64,000 nt of DNA from Streptomyces sp. ITFR-16 (GTDB lineage: Bacteria; Actinomycetota; Actinomycetes; Streptomycetales; Streptomycetaceae): NCBI RefSeq assembly GCF_031844705.1, contig NZ_CP134609.1:620001-684000 (forward strand), in the 5' to 3' direction. Shown piece by piece: positions 50,161 to 60,957 of this stretch. The position numbers were made by a program, and so were the translations under genes. Every line of letters begins with the position of its first letter. The first letter of the stretch is position 1. The notes under the pieces are model-generated. The model did no database searches, was not told the origin of the DNA, and was given only the letters and a program-made list of their open reading frames with translations.

Positions 50161-51810
50161 ATGACCTACGCCATCACCCAGACCTGCTGCAGCGACGCCA
50201 CCTGCGTCGCCGTGTGCCCCGTCAACTGCATCCACCCCACGCCCGAGGAACGGGCCTTCGGCAGCACGGAGATGCTCTACGTCGACCCGAAGACCTGCAT
50301 CGACTGCGGTGCCTGCGCCGACGCGTGCCCGGTCGACGCGATTTTCCCGGTGGACAGCCTCTTCGGGGCGCAGAAGGAGTACGCCGGCATCAACGCGGCG
50401 TACTACGCGGACCGGGAGCCCGAGCCCGCCGCCGACGGGCCGAACTTCCACACCTGGGGCGAGCCCTCCTTCACGCGCAGCCTGCCCTCGGACTTCGCGC
50501 CGATCCGGGTGGCGGTCGTCGGCACCGGACCCGCCGGGATGTACGCCGCCGAGGACCTGCTCCTGCACACCAACGCCGAGGTGACACTGGTGGACCGGCT
50601 GCCGGTGGCCGGCGGCCTCGTGCGGTACGGGGTGGCGCCCGACCACCCCGGGACGAAGGGCGTGGGCGAGAACTTCGCGCGCTTCCACTCCCACCCCCGG
50701 GTCCGGATGCACCTGGGGGTCGAGGTGGGCAAGGACATCACCGCCCAGGAGCTCGCCGCCCATCACGACGCGGTGATCTACGCGGTCGGCGCCGGTGCGG
50801 ACCGCCGGCTCGGCATCCCGGGCGAGGACCTTCCGTCGAGCATCGCGGCCACGTCGTTCGTGGCCTGGTACAACGCCCACCCGGAGGTGGCACCGGACTC
50901 CGTCGGCCTGTCGGCGGAGCGGGTGATCGTCGCGGGCAACGGCAATGTGGCGCTCGACGTGGCGCGCATCCTCGTGAGCGATCCCGCCGCGCTGGCGGGC
51001 ACCGACATCGCCGACCACGCCCTCGCGGCGCTGCGGAACTCGGCGGTGCGCGAGGTCGTCCTGCTCGGCCGGCGCGGCCCGCAGGACGCCGCCTGCACGG
51101 CTTCCGAACTGCTCGCGCTCAAGCATCTGCCGGGTGTGGAACTGGTGGTGGACGACGAGGACCCGCGCACCGGCGCCGCGATCGACGGCGCGGCCCCGGG
51201 GAGCGCGGCGGCTCTGCTGCGGGACGTTCCGCGCGAGCGGGTGGACTGGGCGCGGTCGCCGGCCGAGGGGCGGCGCATCGTCCTGCGGTTCCACTCCGCC
51301 GCGGTGCGGGTGCTCGGCGAGTCCGGTGTCGAGGGGCTGCGGGTCACGGCCGCCGACGGTGAGCGGGAGATCCCGGCGGGCCTCTTCCTGCGCGCGATCG
51401 GCTACCGGGGCCTGGCGGTGCCGGGCCTGCCCTTCGACGAGGCGACCGGCACCGTCCCGCACGCGGGCGGCCGGGTGACGGGCCTGCCCGGGACGTATGT
51501 CGTCGGCTGGATCAAGCGCGGGCCCTCGGGCGGGATCGGGGCCAACCGCACCTGCGCGGCCGAGACCGTGGGCACGCTCCTGGCGGACGCCGTCGCGGGC
51601 GCGCTCCCCTCCCCCGCGCACCCGGCCAAGGCGTTCCCGCGTCTCGTCCGGAGCCGGGGCCGCCATGTCGTGGACGCCCGCGGGCTGGCCGCCATCGACC
51701 GGGCGGAGCGGGCGCGCGGCCGGGACCGAGGCCGCCCGCGCGTCAAGTTCGGCACGGTCCCGGCGCTGGTCGCGGCGGCCAAATCCGGCCGCTGGCGGAC
51801 TCCGGGCTGA
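50161..51810 (+). CDS. Ferredoxin-ferredoxin/NADP+ reductase fusion (FprB-like)
   Basis: A 549-residue electron-transfer protein. The N-terminal 90 residues are a bacterial ferredoxin (CSDATCVAVCPVNC and CIDCGACADACP cysteine motifs). From about 115 follows an adrenodoxin-reductase-like flavoprotein with FAD motif GTGPAGMYAAE and NADP motif GNGNVALDVAR near 260. It carries electrons from NADPH to the built-in cluster and probably to the diiron oxygenase encoded just upstream. Confidence 0.92.
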   Translation: MTYAITQTCCSDATCVAVCPVNCIHPTPEERAFGSTEMLYVDPKTCIDCGACADACPVDAIFPVDSLFGAQKEYAGINAAYYADREPEPAADGPNFHTWGEPSFTRSLPSDFAPIRVAVVGTGPAGMYAAEDLLLHTNAEVTLVDRLPVAGGLVRYGVAPDHPGTKGVGENFARFHSHPRVRMHLGVEVGKDITAQELAAHHDAVIYAVGAGADRRLGIPGEDLPSSIAATSFVAWYNAHPEVAPDSVGLSAERVIVAGNGNVALDVARILVSDPAALAGTDIADHALAALRNSAVREVVLLGRRGPQDAACTASELLALKHLPGVELVVDDEDPRTGAAIDGAAPGSAAALLRDVPRERVDWARSPAEGRRIVLRFHSAAVRVLGESGVEGLRVTAADGEREIPAGLFLRAIGYRGLAVPGLPFDEATGTVPHAGGRVTGLPGTYVVGWIKRGPSGGIGANRTCAAETVGTLLADAVAGALPSPAHPAKAFPRLVRSRGRHVVDARGLAAIDRAERARGRDRGRPRVKFGTVPALVAAAKSGRWRTPG

Positions 51811-51842
51811 GCCGGGTCACCTTCTGCGCCGGGGCCGGTGGA

Positions 51843-52382
51843 TCAGAACTCCTCCGGCTCCGGCATCTCCTGCGCCGCCGCCTGCCCCCTGGACCGCTTG
51901 CCGACCACGGCGGCGGCGGCCACCGCGCTGCCCGCGAACGCCAGGGCGACCATCCACGGCTTGTCGAACGCGTGGCGCGTGGCGTGGTCGACGGAGTAGC
52001 GGCCGGGTCCTGTCAGGCCGATCGCGGCGGCGGTGAAGCCGAGGAAGGCCGGGTACTCGTAGCCGCCGCCCTGTGCGAAGAAGCCCGCGGGCGCGTGGAC
52101 GGCCACGGCGCCCGCCATGGCGCCGGCGGCGGCCGCGCCGGCCGCCGGGGTGGCCAGGCCCAGGGCCAGCAGGGCGCCGCCGCCCGCCTCGCCCAGCCCG
52201 GCCGCGATGGCGCTGTGCTTCGGCGGGTGGAACCCCATGGCCTCCATGGCGGCGGTGGTGCCCTCGATGCCCCCGCCGCCGAACCAGCCGGCGAGTTTCT
52301 GGCTCCCGTGCGCGGCCAGCACCGCACCGGTGCCGACGCGGAGGAGAAGCAGACCGAGGTCACGACGGTTGACGCTGCCCAT
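51843..52382 (-). CDS. DoxX-family membrane protein
   Basis: A 179-residue protein with four membrane helices and the DoxX start LGLLLLRVGTGAVLAAHGSQKLAGWFGG. The C-terminus is polar with a PEPEEF end. DoxX proteins are linked to thiol oxidation and oxidative-stress complexes. The ATG at 52382 follows GGAG. It is convergent with the ferredoxin-reductase gene and divergent from the FadH-like gene. Confidence 0.85.
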   Translation of the reverse strand: MGSVNRRDLGLLLLRVGTGAVLAAHGSQKLAGWFGGGGIEGTTAAMEAMGFHPPKHSAIAAGLGEAGGGALLALGLATPAAGAAAAGAMAGAVAVHAPAGFFAQGGGYEYPAFLGFTAAAIGLTGPGRYSVDHATRHAFDKPWMVALAFAGSAVAAAAVVGKRSRGQAAAQEMPEPEEF

Positions 52383-52539
52383 GAGGGTCTCCGGGAGGGT
52401 TCGGGGGCCCGGCCTGGCGCACAGCGGCCCCGGGTGCCGTACGGAACCACTCTCCGCGCCCCGGGGCCCCGGCATGCCCCGTTGTTACGCCGTCCGGGCG
52501 GGACCGGGCCGGGACGTGAGCCGTGACACAGTGCGACGA

Positions 52540-54635
<2,096 letters not shown>

Positions 54636-54641
54636 CCCGCG

Positions 54642-54672
54642 CGCTCCCACGGACGGCCCGCCCGTGGGAGCG
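54642..54672 (+). terminator. Hairpin terminator of the FadH-like gene
   Basis: Arms CGCTCCCACGG and CCGTGGGAGCG (11 bp) start 7 bp past the stop codon, before the PadR gene. Confidence 0.82.
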
Positions 54673-54697
54673 TCCGGCCGTCCTTAGGATGCATCCC

Positions 54698-55240
54698 ATG
54701 TCACTCCCGCACGCGATCCTCACGGCCCTGCTGGAGAAGCCCTCGTCGGGGCTGGAGCTGACCCGCAGGTTCGACAGGTCGATCGGCTACTTCTGGTCGG
54801 CCACGCACCAGCAGATCTACCGCGAGCTGGGAAAGCTGGAGCAGGCAGGGCAGATCAGGGCCCTGACACCGGCGCAGCCGGCCCGCGGCCGGAAGAAGGA
54901 GTACGAGGTGCTGCCCGCCGGCCGGGAGGCGCTGTCGGCCTGGGTCGCCCGCCAGGAGGACCCCAAACAGGTACGTGATCCGCTGCTGCTGCGGATGCGG
55001 GCGGCGGCGGTCGTCGGGGCGCCCGGGCTCGACGCGGAGCTGGGGCGCCATCTGGAGCTGCACCGGCGCCAACTGGCGGAGTACCTGGCGATCGAGGAGC
55101 GGGACTTCCCGCCCGGGCGGGACGCGCCCGAGGACCGGCTGCGCCATCTGGTGCTGCGCGGCGGCATCGATCTGGAGAACTTCTGGATCGGCTGGCTGAC
55201 CCGCGCCCTGGCGGACCGCCCGGCCGCGACGGAGGGGTGA
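54698..55240 (+). CDS. PadR-family transcriptional regulator
   Basis: A 180-residue PadR/Vir-type regulator. The winged HTH (residues 1-85) reads MSLPHAILTALLEKPSSGLEL, HQQIYRELGKLEQAG and KKEYEVLPAGREAL. The C-terminal helical half (about 95-170) dimerises. It lies downstream of the FadH-like gene and probably binds the 32-bp palindrome before it. The closest promoter must lie in the short region after the terminator. Confidence 0.87.
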   Translation: MSLPHAILTALLEKPSSGLELTRRFDRSIGYFWSATHQQIYRELGKLEQAGQIRALTPAQPARGRKKEYEVLPAGREALSAWVARQEDPKQVRDPLLLRMRAAAVVGAPGLDAELGRHLELHRRQLAEYLAIEERDFPPGRDAPEDRLRHLVLRGGIDLENFWIGWLTRALADRPAATEG

Positions 55241-55259
55241 AGCGGCGGACCGGGGACCG

Positions 55260-56225
55260 TCAGGAGCGCCCGGCCCTGATCCGTCGCAGGTGTCCGTGGC
55301 CGTGTTCCTGCTGGAGGGCCCGCGGGCTCCTGATGACCACCCGGGACGGGGTGGCGGCGGGACGCGGTCCTGCCACGACGGCCTCGACGGCGGGCGCGGT
55401 CCCGGCCTGGGCGCGGCTGAGCAGGATCACGCCCCGCGCGGCGGCCGCCGTCCCCAGCAGGGCCGGAATCAGGGCGCCGGTGCCGCCCTGGAGCCGCTCC
55501 CCCAGCAGCGCCAGGCCGATGGCGGCGGCGGCCACCGGGTTGGCGAGTGTGACGACGGCGAGCGGGGCGCCCAGACCCCCTTGGTAGGCGGTCTGCGAGA
55601 GCAGCAGCCCGCCCATCGCGAAGGCGGAGACCAGCACGGCGACGACGACCAGCCGCCAGGTGAGCAGCGGGCCCGTCGTGTGGTCGGTGACGGCGACGGT
55701 CAGGGTCTGGGTGAGCGCGGACGCGACCCCGGAGGTGATGCCGGAGGCGGCGGCGTGCCGGAGCCCCGGACGGGCGCCGGGGCGGCCGAGGCCCGCGACG
55801 ACGGCCATGGTCCCGGCGCCGACGGCCAGCGCCTCCGCCAGGCTCAGGGTCTCGTGCGGGGCCGAGCCGACGGCGGTCGTCAGCAGCGCCCCGAGGCCGA
55901 GCAGGGTGAGCAGGGTGCCGCGCCACTCGGTCGTGGTGACCTTGCGTCCCGCGGCCCGGGCGCCCAGCGGGACGGCGGCGACCAGGGTGAGGGCGCCGAG
56001 CGGCTGGACGAGGGTGAGCGGGCCGTACTTGAGCGCGGCGACATGGAGCAGCGCGCCGCCGGCGTTCAGCCCGACGGCGGACCACCAGGCGGCGCGCCCC
56101 AGCAGCCGGAGCGTGCCGGTGCCCGGTGCGGTGCGCCCGGCGAGCCGGGCCTGTGCCACGGCAGCCGAGGCGTAGGCGGCCGCCGAGACGAGGGACAGCG
56201 CGACGGCGATCAGGGTGGCGGTCAT
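55260..56225 (-). CDS. EamA/DMT-superfamily transporter
   Basis: A 321-residue protein with about nine membrane helices of the drug/metabolite transporter type, in the group annotated as magnesium-transporter NIPA-like or DMT permeases. The N-terminal half contains KYGPLTLVQPLGALTLV and the second half GLGAPLAVVTLANPVAAAAIG. The C-terminal 40 residues are basic and cytoplasmic. It overlaps the PAP2 stop by 4 bp. Confidence 0.83.
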   Translation of the reverse strand: MTATLIAVALSLVSAAAYASAAVAQARLAGRTAPGTGTLRLLGRAAWWSAVGLNAGGALLHVAALKYGPLTLVQPLGALTLVAAVPLGARAAGRKVTTTEWRGTLLTLLGLGALLTTAVGSAPHETLSLAEALAVGAGTMAVVAGLGRPGARPGLRHAAASGITSGVASALTQTLTVAVTDHTTGPLLTWRLVVVAVLVSAFAMGGLLLSQTAYQGGLGAPLAVVTLANPVAAAAIGLALLGERLQGGTGALIPALLGTAAAARGVILLSRAQAGTAPAVEAVVAGPRPAATPSRVVIRSPRALQQEHGHGHLRRIRAGRS

Positions 56226-57055
56226 CGTCCGGCCCCGGAGGAGGCGTACGACGAGGAGCGGGCGGGGGCCGGGACGGCGGTCCCGTACGCGGGGGCGGTG
56301 GACGGCCACGGGAGGTGGGCGCGGACCGGTTCCGTGCGCGGCAGCCGGAGCGCGGCGAAGGCGACGGAGAGCAGGGCGGCCACCACGATCGAGTCCAGCC
56401 AGTAGTGGTTGGCGGTGCCGACTATGACGAGCAGCGTGACCGCGGGGTGCAGCAGCCACAGCCAGCGCCACCGGGAGCGGGTGGCGACGACCAGGCCGAC
56501 GCCGACCATGACGGCCCAGCCGAAGTGCAGTGAGGGCATCGCGGCGAACTGGTTGGCCATCGAGTCGGTGGCGGGCGTCGCCCCGTACACCGTCGGTCCG
56601 TAGATCTGGCCGGTGTCGACCAGTCCGGTGGCGGCGAGCAGACGCGGCGGGGCGAGCGGGAAGAGCAGGTGCAGGGCGAGTGCGGCGCCGGTGAGCACGG
56701 CGAGGATGCGGCGGGCCCAGACGTAGTGCAGCGGGCGGCGCCAGTACAGCCAGGCGAGGAAGAGCAGGGTGGCCGGGAAGTGCACCGTCGCGTAGTAGGT
56801 GTTCGCCAGGTGGATCAGCGTCTCGTTGTGGAGCAGCAGCCCCTGGACGACGCCCTCGCCGGGCAGGTGCACGGCGCGTTCGAGGTCCCAGACGTGCGTG
56901 GCGTTGTGGAAGGCCTCGTCGACGTGACCGTTGGCGGCCTGACGGCCGAACTTGTAGATCACGAAGAGACCCACGACAAGAAGAAGCTCGCGGACGAGGG
57001 GCGGTCGGGCAGAAGTGTCCGGCTCCCGGTCCGCAGGCTTGCTACCGGCGTACAT
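56222..57055 (-). CDS. PAP2-superfamily membrane phosphatase/transferase
   Basis: A 277-residue membrane protein with six helices of the PAP2 family, inositolphosphotransferase-like group. The phosphatase signature is FAAMPSLHFGWA near residue 182 and, after a helix, GTANHYWLDSIV near 225; the first KxxxxxxRP motif is weak. Such proteins dephosphorylate lipid phosphates or transfer head groups. The ATG at 57055 is used; the frame extends upstream through the regulatory repeats. It is co-translated with the DMT transporter. Confidence 0.84.
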   Translation of the reverse strand: MYAGSKPADREPDTSARPPLVRELLLVVGLFVIYKFGRQAANGHVDEAFHNATHVWDLERAVHLPGEGVVQGLLLHNETLIHLANTYYATVHFPATLLFLAWLYWRRPLHYVWARRILAVLTGAALALHLLFPLAPPRLLAATGLVDTGQIYGPTVYGATPATDSMANQFAAMPSLHFGWAVMVGVGLVVATRSRWRWLWLLHPAVTLLVIVGTANHYWLDSIVVAALLSVAFAALRLPRTEPVRAHLPWPSTAPAYGTAVPAPARSSSYASSGAGR

Positions 57056-57125
57056 CACCCGGTGCCCCTTTGCTGACGAAGCTGTTGAAGCGGTGTTGCG
57101 GCGGCATGGACCGGTTCCGTGCCGT

Positions 57126-57195
57126 ATCGATACGCCAGTGTACCGATACGCGAACGTATCGGAACACTCGCGTATCGGTACACTGGCGTATCGAT
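57126..57195. promoter_or_regulatory. 70-bp inverted repeat with tandem 16-bp units (TetR operator array)
   Basis: A perfect 28-bp arm (57126-57153) is repeated inverted at 57168-57195 around a 14-bp centre. Within it, units starting CGTATCG recur every 16 bp at 57155, 57171 and 57187, and smaller dyads occur at 57123-57134 and 57143-57162. It fills the divergent region between PAP2 and TetR and ends 35 bp before the TetR ATG. Confidence 0.9.
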
Positions 57196-57230
57196 GGACC
57201 TCGTCGCAGAGTCGCAGAGAGGGAAAGCGC

Positions 57231-57860
57231 ATGCCGTCGCAGGAAACCGAGCAGGAGCAGGCCCCCGCGCAGCGCCGCTCGAAGATCACGCCGGAGCGGG
57301 CCCAGGAGCTCTACACGGCCGTGCTCGACATGCTCAGGGAGAGCGGCTACGAGTCGCTGACCATGGAGGGGGTCGCCTCCCGGTCCCGCTGCGGCAAGTC
57401 CACGCTCTACCGGCAGTGGGGCTCGAAGCCCGAACTGGTCGTCGCCGCCCTGCACGGCACCCGGCGCGGGGTGCTGCGCCGGATCGACACCGGCACCCTG
57501 GCGGGCGACCTGCGCGAGGCGGCGCGGGCCATCGGCCAGGTCTCCGGGCGCGATACCCCTTTGATGCTGGCGCTGAGCCATGCCGCCCTGCAGAGCCCCG
57601 AGCTGCTGTGCGCGCTGCGCGAGTCGCTGATCCTTCCGGAGATGGCGGCCATCGACGCGATCGTCCGGCGCGGGGTGGAGCGGGGCGAGGTGGCGGCGGA
57701 CAACCCGGCCACGGAGTTCGTCTCCGCGCAGATGCTCGGCGTGATGCGGGCCCGCCCGATGCTGGAGGGGGCCATCGCGGACGAGACGTACCTCCTCCGT
57801 TTCGTGGAGGGCGCGGTCTTTCCCGCACTCGGCCTGGACGCCTCGGCGTCCGGGTCCTGA
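57231..57860 (+). CDS. TetR-family transcriptional regulator
   Basis: A 209-residue regulator with a TetR HTH at about residues 22-68 (TMEGVASRSRCGKSTLYRQWGSK) and a TetR_C_16-like effector domain. The ATG follows GAGAGGGAAA and lies just after a large inverted repeat, so autoregulation plus control of the divergent PAP2/transporter operon is expected. Confidence 0.9.
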   Translation: MPSQETEQEQAPAQRRSKITPERAQELYTAVLDMLRESGYESLTMEGVASRSRCGKSTLYRQWGSKPELVVAALHGTRRGVLRRIDTGTLAGDLREAARAIGQVSGRDTPLMLALSHAALQSPELLCALRESLILPEMAAIDAIVRRGVERGEVAADNPATEFVSAQMLGVMRARPMLEGAIADETYLLRFVEGAVFPALGLDASASGS

Positions 57861-57942
57861 CAGACGTGGGCCGTCGTCCCAGCGGATGACGGCGGCCCGC
57901 TCGCGCCGCACCGTGGGGACGGGGGCGGCGCGCAACCCGGCC

Positions 57943-57972
57943 GGCCGGTGACTTCTCGCGAAGTCACCGGCC
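57943..57972 (+). terminator. Hairpin terminator after the TetR gene
   Basis: Arms GGCCGGTGACTTC and GAAGTCACCGGCC (13 bp) with a TCGC loop, 82 bp past the TetR stop. Confidence 0.82.
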
Positions 57973-57996
57973 GTTCGCGTACCGGCCGTTCGCGTA
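57967..57996. repeat. Two tandem copies of a 15-bp unit
   Basis: CCGGCCGTTCGCGTA is repeated exactly twice (57967-57981, 57982-57996) and then partly a third time. It partly overlaps the terminator arm. The function is unknown. Confidence 0.7.
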
Positions 57997-58037
57997 CCGG
58001 CGGTTCCGGAGCGCGAGGTCCGCGCCCTGTTCCACCG

Positions 58038-58051
58038 AACAAACGCTTGGT
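58038..58051. promoter_or_regulatory. AACAAACGCTTGGT dyad before the SDR gene
   Basis: This 14-bp element resembles the KstR2-type TetR operator (AnCAAGnnCTTGnT) at nine of ten fixed positions. It lies 51 bp before the SDR start. Assignment to a specific regulator is speculative. Confidence 0.4.
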
Positions 58052-58102
58052 AGCTTTCGCTGGTCCGGCCCTCAGCGGCCCCCGGCACTGCGGAGGCAAT
58101 TC

Positions 58103-58921
58103 ATGGACACCGGCAACCCCGTGGACTTCACCGGGCGGGCGGTCCTGGTCACCGGCGGCACGAAGGGCGTCGGCGCCGCCATCGCCCGGGCCTTCCTCGC
58201 GGCCGGGGCCCAGGTGCTGGTCTGCGGCCGCACCGAGCCCCCGGACCTTCCGACGGGCGGCGGCCGGCGGGCCCGCTTCCTGGCCGGTGACGTGCGCGAC
58301 CCGGTGGCCGCATCCTCGCTCGTGGACGCGGCGGCGGACCTCTTCGGCCGGCTGGACGTGCTGGTCAACAACGCGGGCGGCTCCCCGGACGCCGAGGCCG
58401 CGACGGTGTCGCCCCGGTTCGTCGAGAAGGTCGTCGCACTGAATCTGCTGGCGCCCTTCTACACCGCCCAGGCGGCGTACCGCGTCATGCGGGACCAGGA
58501 GGGCGGGGGCTCGGTCATCAACATCGGCAGCGTCTCCGCGCACACGCCCCAGCCGGGCACCGCCGCGTACACCGCAGCGAAGGCCGGACTGCTGGGGCTC
58601 ACCCGGGCCCTCGCCCTGGAGTGGGCGCCGGCCGTGCGCGTCAACCACATCACGGCGGGCCCGGTCGCGACGGAGAGCGCGGCGGCCGTGTACGGCGAGG
58701 ACGGCGGCGCCGCCGTGGCGGGCGTGATCCCGATGCGGCGGATGGCCGCGCCGGACGATGTGGCGCGCGCCTGCCTGTATCTCGCGGGCGATCTCGCCGG
58801 GTACGTCACCGGCGCGGATCTGGCGGTGCACGGCGGCGGCGAGTTCCCCGCCCGGTTCCTCGCGCCGGCCTTCCCGGACCGGGGAGGGGCGACCGGCGGA
58901 AACCCTTTCTCGTCCCCTTGA
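58103..58921 (+). CDS. Short-chain dehydrogenase/reductase
   Basis: A 272-residue classical SDR. The cofactor loop TGGTKGVG lies at 18-25, NNAGG near 89, and the catalytic Ser in NIGSVS near 140 and Tyr/Lys in YTAAK near 156-160. An arginine in VCGRTE after strand 2 favours NADP(H). The C-terminus has a 20-residue extension. Substrate unknown. A GGAGG ribosome-binding site precedes the ATG. Confidence 0.9.
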   Translation: MDTGNPVDFTGRAVLVTGGTKGVGAAIARAFLAAGAQVLVCGRTEPPDLPTGGGRRARFLAGDVRDPVAASSLVDAAADLFGRLDVLVNNAGGSPDAEAATVSPRFVEKVVALNLLAPFYTAQAAYRVMRDQEGGGSVINIGSVSAHTPQPGTAAYTAAKAGLLGLTRALALEWAPAVRVNHITAGPVATESAAAVYGEDGGAAVAGVIPMRRMAAPDDVARACLYLAGDLAGYVTGADLAVHGGGEFPARFLAPAFPDRGGATGGNPFSSP

Positions 58922-58974
58922 CGATATGCACCCGTCTCCCTTATCGTCGTCATGACGAGAACAAGGGGGGCCAC

Positions 58975-59988
58975 ATGGCCGACATCACCCGGCGCTTCGG
59001 TTGGCGCCATCTGCGCTCCGCGCCCACCGCCCACATCCGCCACCACAAGCGCGGCCGGCTCACCCACGACGGGGCCGGGCTCAGCTTCTGGTACCGCTCG
59101 CTCAGCGCCGCCCTGTCCGAGGTCCCGGTCAACGACCGCGAGCTGGCCATGGCGTTCCACGCCCGTACGTCCGACTTCCAGGACGTCACCGTGCAGGCCA
59201 CCGTGACCTACCGGATCAGCGACCCGGCCGAGGCCGCCGCCCGCCTCGACTTCTCCGTCGACCCGGACACCGGCGCCTGGCGCGGCGCCCCGCTGGAGCA
59301 GATCACCACGCTCCTCACCGAGACGGCCCAGCAGCACACCCTGGACGTGCTGGCCCGCACCCCGCTGGCCGGGGCGCTGGTGGACGGGGTCGCCGCCGTG
59401 CGCGAGCGGGTCGCGGCCGGGCTCGCCGCCGAACCCCGGCTGCCCGCCACCGGCATCGACGTGGTGGCCGTGCGCGTCGTCGCCATCCGCCCGGAGGCCG
59501 AGGTGGAGCGGGCGCTGCGCACCCCCGCCCGGGAGCAGATCCAGCAGGAGGCCGACCGGGCCACCTACGAGCGGCGGGCCGTGGCGGTCGAGCGCGAGCG
59601 GACCATCGCCGAGAACGAACTGGCCAGCCAGATCGAGCTGGCCCGCCGGGAGGAGCAGCTCGTCGAGCAGCGCGGCACCAACACCCGCCGCGAGGCCGAG
59701 GAGAACGCGGCGGCCGACGGCGTGCGCGCCGAGGCGGAGGCCGCCCGCAAGGTGCGCCTGGCCCGGGCCGAGGCGGAGGCCGCCCGCGAAGTGGGCGCCG
59801 CACGCGCCGAGTCGCAGGCCGCCTGGCTGCGGGTGCACGGCGAGGTGGAGGCGGCGACCCTGCACGCGCTGGCCGCCACCCGGCTCGCGGAGAACCTGCC
59901 CCGCATCGACAGCCTCACCCTGTCGCCCGACGTCCTGACCGGTCTGCTCAGCAAGCTCGGCCGGCCGGCGCCGGAGACCGGGGCGTGA
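58975..59988 (+). CDS. SPFH/Band-7 domain protein
   Basis: A 337-residue protein with an SPFH domain (about residues 20-190: LSFWYRSLSAALSEVPVND, FQDVTVQATVTYRISDP) followed by a long charged Ala/Glu/Arg coiled coil (about 195-290) and a short tail. It has no transmembrane anchor, unlike most flotillins. A GGGGGG site precedes the ATG. It overlaps by GTGA with the NAD-kinase-like gene, a conserved-looking pair. Confidence 0.87.
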   Translation: MADITRRFGWRHLRSAPTAHIRHHKRGRLTHDGAGLSFWYRSLSAALSEVPVNDRELAMAFHARTSDFQDVTVQATVTYRISDPAEAAARLDFSVDPDTGAWRGAPLEQITTLLTETAQQHTLDVLARTPLAGALVDGVAAVRERVAAGLAAEPRLPATGIDVVAVRVVAIRPEAEVERALRTPAREQIQQEADRATYERRAVAVERERTIAENELASQIELARREEQLVEQRGTNTRREAEENAAADGVRAEAEAARKVRLARAEAEAAREVGAARAESQAAWLRVHGEVEAATLHALAATRLAENLPRIDSLTLSPDVLTGLLSKLGRPAPETGA

Positions 59989-60884
59989 GCCTGGCACCGA
60001 GGGCGGTCCTGGTCCACCGCACCACCGAGTACGAGGAGTTGCTGGCCCGGCACGGAACGCACGGCCAGGCCGCGTTCTTCCTGTCCAGCCGGGGCCGGTC
60101 CATCGAGGAGGTGGCCCGGCGGCACGAGCGGACCCGGCAGGCGCTGGCCGATGTGGCGGCGGCCGTCCCGCTCCAGTGGCGGCACTCACGGGTGGAGCGG
60201 GCGGACCTGGACCGGTTCCTGTTCGCGCCCGAGGACGTCGTGGTCGTCGTCGGGCAGGACGGTCTGGTCGCCAACGCGGCGAAGTACCTCTCCGGCCAGC
60301 CGGTCGTGGGCATCGACACCGATCCCGGCCGCAATCCCGGCGTGCTCGTGCGCCACCGGCCCGGCGACGCGGCGGCGCTGCTCCGGGCCGCCGCGGCGCC
60401 GGGCGGCCGCGCGGACGAGCTGACCATGGTGGAGGCGGTGGCCGACGACACCCAGCGGCTGCTGGCTCTCAACGAGATCTACCTCGGCCCGCCGGGGCAC
60501 CAGACGGCCCGCTACCGGCTGGGCACGGACGCGGCCGGCTCACCCGCCGAGCCGCAGGCCTCCTCCGGTGTGCTGGTCGGCACCGGGACCGGCGCCACGG
60601 GCTGGCTGCGCTCGCTGTGGCAGGAGCGCCGCAGCCCGCTGGCACTGCCGGCGCCGACCGATCCCCGGCTGCTGTGGTTCGTCCGGGAGGCGTGGCCGTC
60701 CCCGGTGACCGGCACCTCACTGGTCTCCGGGGAGCTGGGGCGCGGGCAGGAGCTCCGGCTGACCGTGGAGTCCGACCGGGTGGTGGTCTTCGGGGACGGG
60801 ATGGAGACGGACGCGCTGGAGCTGACGTGGGGCCAGAGCGTACGGCTCGGCATCGCGGCGACGGCGCTGCGGCTGACCGTGTGA
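59985..60884 (+). CDS. NAD-kinase-like protein
   Basis: A 299-residue protein of the NAD/diacylglycerol kinase fold. The GGDG motif is altered to VGQDG near residue 90, and the ALNE motif is kept (near 163). The later Ser/Thr-rich loop GTGTGATGW near 203 replaces the usual GSTAY. Such members are probably not the housekeeping NAD kinase. Co-translation with the SPFH gene suggests a membrane-associated role, which is inference. Confidence 0.72.
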   Translation: MSLAPRAVLVHRTTEYEELLARHGTHGQAAFFLSSRGRSIEEVARRHERTRQALADVAAAVPLQWRHSRVERADLDRFLFAPEDVVVVVGQDGLVANAAKYLSGQPVVGIDTDPGRNPGVLVRHRPGDAAALLRAAAAPGGRADELTMVEAVADDTQRLLALNEIYLGPPGHQTARYRLGTDAAGSPAEPQASSGVLVGTGTGATGWLRSLWQERRSPLALPAPTDPRLLWFVREAWPSPVTGTSLVSGELGRGQELRLTVESDRVVVFGDGMETDALELTWGQSVRLGIAATALRLTV

Positions 60885-60957
60885 GCGCGCCGGGGCGGGT
60901 CCCGGCCGCCCCGTAGGCTCGACGCCCGGCCCCGTACGACCGTGCAAGGAGAGCGCC

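Noticed and set aside
57015..57230. N-terminal extension of the TetR protein
   Set aside because: The extension would be encoded by the 70-bp inverted repeat and is not TetR-like. The ATG at 57231 has a good ribosome-binding site.
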